From contig OZ038487.1 of NCBI GenBank assembly GCA_964036315.1, positions 52,176,283 through 52,240,282 on the forward strand: DNA of 64,000 bases, written 5' to 3'. Of this stretch, positions 56,311 to 64,000 are shown in pieces. The notes beneath the pieces are model-generated. The model searched no databases. It was not told the origin of the DNA and saw only the letters and a list, made by a program, of their open reading frames with translations. Made by a program: the position numbers and the translations under genes. Position 1 is the stretch's first letter, and every line of letters starts with the position of its first letter. The DNA is from Acanthosepion esculentum (lineage: Eukaryota; Mollusca; Cephalopoda; Sepiida; Sepiidae).

Positions 56311-56727
56311 GCTCCTCTTTAATTCCCTAATTGTTCACGAGGGGTTGCTCTCCCTACACTATAAATACTGGGCAAGTTCTTTTTTCTACTTTGCATTTCA
56401 GTGGACACATTTAAAAATGTGTTCTCTTATAGAGATTCACGTCTTCCCATTTGTGGGAACATTATACACACATACACGTATGTACGAACATTCACCAAAA
56501 TACAAACTCTTTACATCCACACACAAACACAAATGTTAATATCTATGTCACTTGTAAATTTGTTGTTTAATACATATATTTGTTAACATATATATATCAG
56601 TCTTGTTTGTTTTCTTTACATCTTCAGTTGGACAACTTGAGTTCAGCATTGTTCTTGTAGTTGGACCTTCTAGCAGGAAATAAACAGCACGTGTCCCTAA
56701 TTCAACACACGCAAACCCACATGGTCC
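56311..56727. repeat. 0.5-kb unclassified repeat, copy 1 (shorter)
   Basis: Matches 59498-60003: GTTAGCTCCTCTTTAATTCC at the start, then GAACATTATACACACATACA, AACATTCACCAAAATA, TATATATCAGTCTTGT, CTTGTAGTTGGACCTTCTAG, and CAAACCCACATGGTCC at the end. This copy lacks about 90 bases present in the other. Here it sits next to the GIY-YIG remnant of the second Penelope-like copy. Confidence 0.75.
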
Positions 56728-57007
56728 ATCTACAATATGTTGGCCTAATTTTAAAGTTACCTTTGTTGCATTTGTTGATGCGTTGTGACACAAAGAATTT
56801 TCTGTTGTTGTGGTAATTTAATGTTTTTTGTGTAGGGAGACTGTCTTGTTTAGTGCTTGAGTGAAACCCATATAACATTTGTTGCATTTTGTGCACCACA
56901 GTGCATAAATTTCGTTTTTGGATGGTTCTGTATAAGTGTTCGTTTTTGTTATAAGAGATGTTCCAGGTGTTTCTAGATTTGTTGTTTCTGTGTGGGGTTA
57001 TAATCAA
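56702..57007 (-). pseudogene. Penelope-type GIY-YIG C-terminal remnant
   Basis: A 101-codon minus frame, with a second frame before a shift, shows NATNVIW / CNKC-type spacing, then an H-K-(R/K)-I-like run and a closing HINKCNKGNFKI, P.Y pattern (one residue differs in the open frame). H-x-x-x-C-x(4)-F-x-I-x-P-x-Y is a recognisable end of Penelope-type endonuclease domains. Frameshifts and the lost YIG half make it non-functional. Weaker evidence than the frame at 52432. Confidence 0.45.
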
Positions 57008-57091
57008 AAACGTTTGCAGATTTTTCTCTCTTTAAAATATACACTTTTCTCTCATTGGAACAACAATAATCTCTCCCTTTTCTCTCTCTCT

Positions 57092-57098
57092 TTCTCTT

Positions 57099-57149
<51 letters not shown>
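57092..57149. repeat. (TC)n(TA)n(GA)n palindromic microsatellite
   Basis: CT run, AT run, then GA run; the whole is its own reverse complement. Confidence 0.95.
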
Positions 57150-57184
57150 GGGTTTTTTACAGTGAAAAACAAATTGAATTGGAA

Positions 57185-57800
57185 ATTCTTGCAAGAATCA
57201 GATAATTGTCAGATTTTAATTAAATTTCCTGGACTTATTCACAAATGAATGAAATTATTTTTTAAATGTACCTCTTTTTAGAAAATCTTAGAAATTTTTT
57301 TTTTCTTTTACTCTTTTTTTTATATCTTTTATTTAATTTTATGAAATTTCAACAAATTCTTTTTTATAGGGCTCAATGTTTATATTAGTTATAAGAAGAA
57401 GTCCTCAGAGGATTTAAATAATTTTTTTTGATCAAACAGGACTACTGTTACTGAAAATCTGCTCTGAATTGTAAAATAAAAAATGCAATAAAACTAATAC
57501 ATTATTTAATTAGAGAAAGCTTTTAATTACATTTATGTATAAAATATATTATGGACATATGAAACTAATTTTATTGATGAATAATGGATTTTTACAAGAA
57601 TTGTTTTCATTTTTAAAAATTTTAATTAGAATAATGTACAAGTAGAAAAACTTACAACAATTCAGCAACTGCCAGTATTTTAAAAAATAATTTTTTGTCT
57701 GTGTGTATAAACATGCTGATTTTTTGTAAATACAAATGTTCATACATCACCTTATCAAAAAATAAGTGCAGTAACTATTGTAAATTTAAAACTTATTGGT
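57185..57800 (+). repeat. Unclassified AT-rich interspersed repeat, copy 3 (partial)
   Basis: Matches 28860-29540: AATTCTTGCAAGAAT, GGACTTATTCACAAATGAAT, GATTTAAATAATTT, CTGAAAATCTGCTCTGAATT, GATGAATAATGGATTTTTAC, TATAAACATGCTGATTTTTT. Ends earlier than the other two copies. Confidence 0.65.
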
Positions 57801-58339
57801 AATTTTGTAACATTTTCTTAACAAGTGTCTTTGTAATAAGACTATTGTGAAGGAAATAAATAAGTAAATAAATAAAAATAGATAATAGTAAGACCAAAAT
57901 TCCACAATCCCTAAAAGTAGATGGATAATAAAAATCTCCTGCCAAACAAAACTATAGTTTGACCAACCAATCAGAAAGCTTTCATAAATAGGATGTAAGA
58001 AGACAAATAATGAAAACAAGGAGGCAAAAATTTTACCATTTCTAAAAATAGTTCAACCAACCAATGAGAAAGTTTTCACAACCAGGATATAAGACTGCAA
58101 GCCAATGAGAAGTAAGCTGTCTTTTCAAAGTGAATCTGTAAATGTGTATATAAACAGATGGAAAATTAACCAAAACCAGAGTTGATAAATTAATTTTGTC
58201 TATTCCCCATCATGGATATTTTGTTTTACTAAGTTAAAATATAACAGACAATTTTGGTGTTGTTCTGTTTGACTTTTTTTTATTTCTTTGTTTTTGTTTT
58301 GTTTCATGTTTTTTTAATAGGAAAAAATAGGTTTACCTA
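57801..58339. other. Unassigned AT-rich DNA
   Basis: Contains a diverged duplication (CCAACCAATCAGAAAGCTTT at 57962 and CCAACCAATGAGAAAGTTTT at 58055, about 93 bases apart). No gene. Confidence 0.55.
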
Positions 58340-58440
58340 TCAGCTGGTTCATTACTCCTTCTATTGAACAGGAATAGAGCGCTATCCCTTGTTCTCTGTT
58401 TAGGATAGGGTTTTTGGTTTCCTTCTTTTGAGATGTGGCT
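58340..58440 (+). mobile_element. LINE/SINE tail-related fragment
   Basis: CTATTGAACAGGAATAGAGC and TCTGTTTAGGATAGGGTTTT match the modules at 17.6-17.8 and 44.9-45.0 kb. It lies directly upstream of the LINE at 58.5 kb. Confidence 0.5.
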
Positions 58441-59497
58441 GTCATGAATTTTGGTCATATGACTGGATGGTGGTTACAACTCTTCATACAGTCACATAAT
58501 ATTGCGGTTCATGCAGTGCCATGTCATGCATTGAAATGTGTCCTTGCAAGCACTTCTGGTAGACAACCCTGAGGTCAAACTATGCTGCAGTCTATGCCAA
58601 TTCCCTGCCAGCACATATTACCTTACAAAGCTAGTATTATTCTTGGCTTTTCCACCTTGTTTTCAAAAAAAAATTCCCATGACTAAAAACCACAAACAAA
58701 ATACAACTAAACCATCTTGCCAAAAAAAACCTCAACCTTTCTTCCTTCAACATTCATGGTATTTGTACCAATTTTTATAGTGTGGAATTGTTCCTCCTGG
58801 AATACTCCCCAGAAAAATAATTTGACTTCTTCAATCTCTTCCACTAAAGTCTCTGTTCCTAGCTATCTTCTTCTCTTTTGGGAAAACTCTAATGTCTACC
58901 CATGTGGCCCAGGTGTATATGTTTAGGAACAGCTCTCACAGGCAAGGGAACTCTCTGTTGAGTTTCTGAACTGTTCTTACATGTGTCTCTGTCTTTCTCT
59001 ACTAAACTCAGTCAGCTATCTCTTCTATCATTCCCCTGCCTCTCATGACTATTACATGCTTGATAGAATCTCTGATAGTATAGATAAAGCCCTCTCGCTA
59101 CACTCATTTGCAAATATCTTTGTGAAGTGTTTTCAGTGCCCACCACCAGGTCGCTTACTCACTCTGATGTCACTGACCTTGCTGGCATCCAGACCTTCAA
59201 CTTCTCTGTTATGCAATCACTTACACAAATAGTAGACTTTCCCTCATGCTCCCCCAGTAATTCTGATAGAAACACTTTTCTACTCGATTTCTTCCTTACC
59301 TCCATCCCGGACTCGTAGCATGCACTGCAGCTCTGTCCTCTTGGCAACTTCAATCATGTGGTGGTGTCTATAGATAGCTCTTCCTGCTCTTCCTTCAGTC
59401 ATGAACCCCCGATGAACAGAATTTCTTTCTGTTATCATCATGCTGATTGGGGCCGATTTTGTGATTAAATGTCCTCTGGAAGGATATTTTTAATCTG

Positions 59498-60003
59498 TCG
59501 GAGTTAGCTCCTCCTTAATTCCCAAATTGTCACTAGGGGCCATTCTCCCTATACTGGCTGACTTCTCGCCTTGTTCTCTTTCCTTCAGGCCTTGTGCCGC
59601 ATCCCACCTCGTGTGGAGGTGAGGTAAATTCTCTTTTTTATTTCTTCATTTCAGCGACCACAATGTAAGCTCTCTTAGGAGGTAGCGTTTCCCACTTGTG
59701 GGAAGATGCCATGAACATTATACACACATACACGTACGTACAAACATTCACCAAAATATGAACATTTACCAAAGAACAGACACCACTGTTTACACACACA
59801 CACAAATGTTATTGTCCATTGTAAAATTGTTTCGATTAATACATATATTTGTTTATATATATATATCGGTCTTGTGAGTCTTCTTTATCTTCAGTTGGAC
59901 TTAATTCAATTCCGGCTATTTTCTTGTAGTTGGACCTCCTTCTAGCAGGAAATTAAATGCAGATATCCCTAAAACACCAACACACAAACCCACATGGTCC
60001 TCT
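59498..60003. mobile_element. 0.5-kb unclassified repeat, copy 2, inserted in the LINE
   Basis: Bounded on both sides by LINE coding sequence (DW.RF...IF before, ISSWVKAD after), so insertion is inferred directly. The shared sequence with 56311-56727 begins GTTAGCTCCTC and ends CCCACATGGTCC. No inverted ends, no open frame and no clear target duplication are visible; the class is unknown. Confidence 0.7.
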
Positions 60004-60653
60004 ACAAATCATCCTACTCAGAAATGTGCCTCCAAGATCTCTTCCTGGGTGAAAGCTGATATCAAAGCTTTTGTTCCAGCTTGGAAATACCAAAGGAAAC
60101 CATGATCATATCTCTGGTTCTCATCTGCTTGCTCAGCTTCTATAGCCCACAGGAATCACTTCTATTGGCTATACCAGAGTGGTAGGTCTGATTGTAACAA
60201 ACATATCTTCATTACTGCTCGTAATGTGTGCAAGCATGTCCTCAAAGAAGCAAAGTCACTTTTTGCTGATGGAATGAGATACTGTATAGCCTCTCACAGG
60301 TTTTGTTCTAGGGATTACTGGCATCTCTGCAAGAGTGTGTTGAACAATAGAAATTCCCCAGTCTCTCCCCTCTTCAATCAATTTAGTTTTGGCACCTACT
60401 GCAGATAAGGTAGAGTGCATTGCCCAGAAGTTCTCTTCCAGCTCTACTCTCGACTCATCTGGAGTACTTCTGCCAGATCTTTCCCCTAGAATGCACACTT
60501 TACAGAGTGACATATGCATAACTCTGCCACTGGTTTCTAGCATCATCTCAAATTAAACCTCCACAAAGCAAGTGGATGTGTTAGGATCCCTGATGTCATT
60601 GTAAAGAAAAGTGCTCCTGAGCTGGCTCCAGCCCTCTCCTGATTTTACAACAA

Positions 60654-60884
60654 ATGCCTCACTGCTTTGCAGCTTGTTGGAAGTCCTCCTCTGTAGTTCC
60701 TGTTTTTAAGAACACTGTGGAACCTTCTGACCCCTCAAATTATCATCCTGTTAGTCTCTTACCTCTTTTTGGTAAAGTATTCGAGACTGTAATCAATGCC
60801 AAACTGGTTAAGCATCTTACTTTAGATGATTTCTTTTCTGACAACATTGCTTCCATTTTGTCAGGTCTACCGCCAACATGTTAA
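60654..60884 (+). pseudogene. LINE reverse transcriptase N-terminal block
   Basis: 76 codons with SSVVPVFKN, then PSNYHPVSLLPLFGKVFETV and KHLTLDDFFSDN. R/H-P-(I/V)-SLLP...GK-FE is RT motif 1-2 of Jockey/I-type LINEs. It ends at a stop soon after the block. Confidence 0.8.
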
Positions 60885-60939
60885 TGGCCATCTCTGAAGT
60901 TATCTATCAAGCTTTAGATAAGAATGAGTGACTCTAGCT

Positions 60940-62186
60940 TTTAATTAAAACTAAAATAAAAACTTCAAGAAAGTTTTTTTCATTTTTTTAAAATGCATTT
61001 TAAACTTTAGGTATTATTTTATTTTTTTTTTTTTTTTTGAGGTACCTAACATTAATTGACATTTTAGCACTGGCAATACTTTATTAAAATATTTCTGGTT
61101 TTGTTGAAGCATTTTACATTACAGACCTAAAGATCTTGTTCTTGTTTGAAAAACTTGTTTTTAATAATTTTCTAACACCCCATTTATTAACCCCTCCTAT
61201 TTATTAAATTTTATGTTTTATTATGATCCACCCTTCCATTTCTTTAGCACACAGTAGTAATATTTCCATTTAAAATTGGTCATATTTTCAAAATAAAGAA
61301 AGTAATATTTTAAGTTAATGAACATATCTTAATACAAGTCATTTTTAATTTATCATAATGTAAGGGTAACATAAACATTATTGGTGTGAAAAGGAAATTG
61401 TGACGTTTACAAAAATGCACTTAAGAAAACCATCTCTTCTGCAGCTATGGGTTAAATAGTAAAGCTCTCGAGTTTGGGATGGCAACTAGTCTAGGAAAAG
61501 AACACCTCTGAATTTAAAATTATAGAGAAAGCAATAGAAAACCATTTCATTATTTTTCCAAAGAAGTCATAACAAATCATAGATAATAAAAGTAAAGTAA
61601 TCTATGGAGAAATATGATTGCCTGAGCCCTCAAGGGACAGAACATTAAAAAAATGTTAATAATAATAAACAATAAAAATAAATGATAAAAATTAACAAAG
61701 CCAACATTTACTTTACTTATTTAATGGCTATAAATTAAATAACTTTATAGCCATTAAATAATTAAATTGAATGTTACCTTTGGTAATTTTTATTGCCAAT
61801 ATTTAAGTTATTAAAATATTCATCTATTCGCAATCGCCACCATTGCTAGATTGTGCACAAATATGAGATTGTGCTTTCAAAAGTGATCAGTTTTGAATGG
61901 CAACATTCATTTTCTTCTGTTGGCACCAGTCAAAGGCTTCTTGAACAATCCTCTGATCACTGCTGTGACATCAGTCTAGGACTACTGATCCACTCTCCTG
62001 CTTGCATTGTGACTGTCCATTTGTGATCCAATCTCTGGTACAGGAATATTTGGTTCTGACACTTTTGTTAGTCGTATTAAAATATAACTTATTACCAAAT
62101 TAAATATTACTTATTACTAAGTTAATTTAGACTTATTTTATTTAGATACGGTAAATAAATTCTATTATTCATTTTATGAAAAAAAT
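60940..62186. other. Unassigned AT-rich DNA with a SINE tail
   Basis: 60940-61040 resembles the TTGAAATTAAAACTAA end of the AT-rich repeat (30900-30960). 61385-61480 resembles the SINE body (CTCTTCTGCAGCTATGGGTT, AAATAGTAAAGCTC). The rest is unassigned; no gene. Confidence 0.5.
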
Positions 62187-63516
62187 CTTTTATGTATCAT
62201 GTCCTTTCGTGACAGGAGCAATCATGGCTCTTCACAACTTCCTATCCTTCACAGCTATTTTTAATGAGAATATTACTTATTTTCTGTATGTCTTTTAATT
62301 CATAAACTGAAGTTATGACTTTTTTCTGCTACCCTAACAATTGTACCTTATGACTTTTCAAGACTTTTTTCTTACAATCAGTAGTTGGTAAATTTATTCC
62401 TTGTGTAAAAATCATTAACACATTTTGTATGTCCTCTTTCCTCTCTCTCTCTCTTATACGCACACTAATTTTGTTCTGTTTTGCACTCTGGCCCCAGCTC
62501 ATGTCTCTTGGTTGACCCACAAACCTAAAAAAAACACCAAAAAATAAAATCTGTTTGTTGATATAGTAACTGAATTTTATCCACTTCATAAACAAGATTT
62601 TAAAAGCAAGCCAAAAAGACATTTTTAACTCTCTTTCCTCTCCAGCCCCTCTCAGTATTCCTGATGTGCAGTCAGTTTTTTCCCTCCCCTTGCACCCGGT
62701 GATAGTGTTTTCTTTATCATAAAACACAGGAAACGGATGATTTGCTCTCAGTAATTAGACACAGGATTGGAGACACACCCTACAGTAGCCAAAGTTTTTC
62801 TTTTAGTAAAGAATGTTACAGTTTCGTGTTCGCTAATAATTACTGATACTTTACATACCATTAGGAAAAGAAGAAAAAAAGGATACAAGATAAAAAAAAA
62901 ATTTAATAAGGAGGGCAAAGTAAAGGAATGATGGAATAGTAAAAGATCAAGAATAAGGGATGAAAAGAAAAACTGAAAAATTTGGAGAAGGACTTGAACA
63001 GTAATTTGCTCAGTAAGAAAAATAATGTTTGTATAAATGGACAGGAATTTCTTGAAGACTTGGAGACAAAGAGAAATAAGAAAGATGTGTCAAGCGTGAA
63101 AAGAAATCTGTAAAAAATACAAACACAAAAACCATAAAAATGCTGAGGACACTAAAACAGACGCCAGTTGAGGGTCCATCTAAATTGAAACAAGGATCTC
63201 GATATTAAATTGCATTGTATTTCCCTACCTTCAAACATAAGGTCTGTGTCATGCTAAAAAACTAATAAAATGCTTCTCCACTCCACTTTAAAAGATCAAA
63301 TCGGTAAATGAATAATAAGACTCAAGACAACAGTCCTGTTCGTCGAACTTTCATATCTTTCTCCTTTGCTTTTACCTGCTTTTCTTTTCATTTTTCTCCA
63401 GCTTACTTTCTGAATATCTACCTTTCTCCTTGCATATATTCTCCCTCCTCCACTAAATTCTGCTATTGTGTGAAAATGAACTGAGAGTCAATTGATGGCT
63501 ATCTCTCTCTATATGC

Positions 63517-63517
<1 letters not shown>
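62187..63517. other. Unassigned DNA
   Basis: No gene is recognised. A 132-codon minus frame at 62329-62727 has no domain I can identify and no supporting context. The first 60 bases resemble 50776-50840. Confidence 0.45.

Positions 63518-63544
<27 letters not shown>
63518..63544. repeat. (AT)n microsatellite
   Basis: AT tract abutting the next Penelope-type end. Confidence 0.9.
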
Positions 63545-63553
<9 letters not shown>

Positions 63554-63716
63554 AAAAATGAAATGAAGAGGTTATAATGGTTCCAACGAGAGAAAAGTGT
63601 GTATATTAAAAAGAAGAGAGGTACCGCAAACATTTTTGGTTGTAATGTGGGTTTTTAAAAAAATATTATTCTTTATTTTTCATAGTTTTACAACATGTGT
63701 TTCTGGTCTCACGACC

Positions 63717-63718
<2 letters not shown>
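63545..63718 (-). mobile_element. Penelope-type end with 3' half of a hammerhead
   Basis: GAAGAGGTTATAATGGTTCC, then GAGAGAAAAGTGTGTATATT and GAAGAGAGGTACCGCAAAC match the reverse complement of 38685-38775. On the minus strand at 63718-63690 are GGTC/GACC (stem II with a GTGA loop), AGAAAC and ACA/TGT (stem III); the CUGANGA side has been replaced by the adjoining (AT)n. Confidence 0.7.
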
Positions 63719-63761
<43 letters not shown>

Positions 63762-63790
63762 CATACACACACACACACATTGTATCTCTG

Positions 63791-63862
<72 letters not shown>
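63718..63862. repeat. (AT)n, (CA)n, (TC)n and (AT)n microsatellites in series
   Basis: AT to about 63757, CA to about 63779, a TC run at about 63788-63820, then AT to 63862. Two overlapping frames across it are Tyr-Ile repeats. Confidence 0.95.
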
Positions 63863-63866
<4 letters not shown>

Positions 63867-64000
63867 GAAAATGAGTGTGATACAGTATTGGCTTTAGTTT
63901 GAAGATCACTTGAGACTTGAAACTTACCATCAACATACAGTGTCGGTTCTTATGTCCACACTCTCTATTCCTCAAAATGCTGTCTTCAATATTCTGCATT
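63863..64000. other. Unassigned DNA
   Basis: Nothing recognised up to the window edge. Confidence 0.5.

Larger units (their letters stand above)
55656..57060 (-). mobile_element. Second Penelope-like copy, decayed
   Basis: The left boundary (AAAGAGAGAAAAAGTTGTAA, then ATTATAATGTGGACTTTTTA) and the right boundary (ATAATCAAAAACGTTTGCAG, then TTTAAAATATACACTTTTCT) are inverted versions of one end family, also seen at 38592-38780 and 63545-63700. A GIY-YIG-type coding remnant lies at 56702-57007 on the minus strand and a hammerhead core lies downstream of it at 55736-55775, the same order and strand as in the copy at 52-53.6 kb. The middle holds unassigned sequence and a copy of the 0.5-kb repeat (56311-56727). 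Confidence 0.65.
58500..60935 (+). mobile_element. Jockey-type LINE, endonuclease to RT, split by an insertion
   Basis: Coding remnants in order: part of the apurinic endonuclease domain (about 58780-59360, with LLNSVSYLFY, DYYMLDRISDSIDKAL, a TFNFSVMQSLTQIVDFP block and LLDFFLTSIPDS), an acidic linker and pre-RT region (about 60015-60410, with ISSWVKADIKAFVPAWKY and VCKHVLKEAKSLFADGMRY), and the RT start (about 60654-60900, with YHPVSLLPLFGKVFETVI). Between them at 59498-60003 is a foreign repeat. Frameshifts and stops are frequent. The copy stops before the ADD motif, so it is also 3' truncated. Confidence 0.8.

Noticed and set aside
62329..62727. 132-codon minus-strand frame
   Set aside because: No domain, no context and no second copy in the window; consistent with chance.

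Overview
This window reads as non-genic, repeat-dominated DNA from an animal nuclear genome. By eye it is about one third G+C. It has very long (AT)n, (CA)n and (CTTTT)n tracts and layer upon layer of decayed transposable elements. The mix includes Penelope-like elements with hammerhead motifs, 5S-rRNA-headed SINEs, Jockey-type and RTE-type LINEs, mariner/Tc1, hAT-like and Helitron-like elements. That mix would suit a cephalopod mollusc such as an octopus, but this assignment is inference and no search was run. I found no host protein-coding gene, no bacterial-type operon, no CRISPR array and no tRNA or rRNA gene that looks functional. Almost all longer open frames are microsatellite translations or transposon debris.

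Layout. 1-5.6 kb: a LINE C-terminus (minus), a diverged duplicate pair and a 5S-headed SINE. 5.6-13 kb: two mariner copies and a related non-coding element, all with TA at both ends; a 1.4-kb AT-rich unclassified repeat; a short palindromic MITE; and a well-formed hammerhead motif at about 9 kb. 13-17.5 kb: microsatellites and a possible pogo-like end. 17.5-20.5 kb: LINE tails, then a decayed tandem array of about 460-bp units. One unit carries a roughly 310-bp (CTTTT)n expansion, and another is split by a hAT-like element with an 8-bp target duplication. 20.5-28 kb: mostly unassigned, with two LINE C-termini. 28.6-31.9 kb: a second copy of the AT-rich repeat with a Helitron-like element nested in it, then a Penelope-type end with a hammerhead core and an RTE-type LINE end. 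32.5-33.2 kb: a degenerate minisatellite split by a Copia-like LTR fragment. 33.5-40.1 kb: a second SINE, several Penelope-type ends abutting (AT)n, a 60-bp near-perfect palindrome, and a long-TIR MITE containing a tRNA-like module. 42.3-43.1 kb: a second Helitron-like copy. 47.5-50.7 kb: LINE tail and more 5S/tRNA-type SINEs. 51.3-57.1 kb: the most striking block. It holds a GIY-YIG endonuclease frame of Penelope type inside about 650-bp inverted arms carrying divergent hammerhead motifs, then a 2-kb array of (AT)n punctuated by TCACA or TCACT, then a second decayed Penelope copy. 58.5-60.9 kb: a Jockey-type LINE (endonuclease then reverse transcriptase) split by a 0.5-kb insertion whose relative lies beside the second Penelope copy. 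61-64 kb: unassigned DNA and another Penelope-type end.

How parts relate. The recurring theme is Penelope-like retroelements. In the two copies with recognisable GIY-YIG coding, the hammerhead motif lies downstream of the frame on the same strand. Nearly every element end runs straight into an (AT)n tract, which suggests insertion into such tracts or tract growth from element ends. The nested insertions give relative ages: the AT-rich repeat is older than the Helitron, the 460-bp array is older than the hAT-like element, the minisatellite surrounds the LTR element, and the Jockey LINE is older than the 0.5-kb element.
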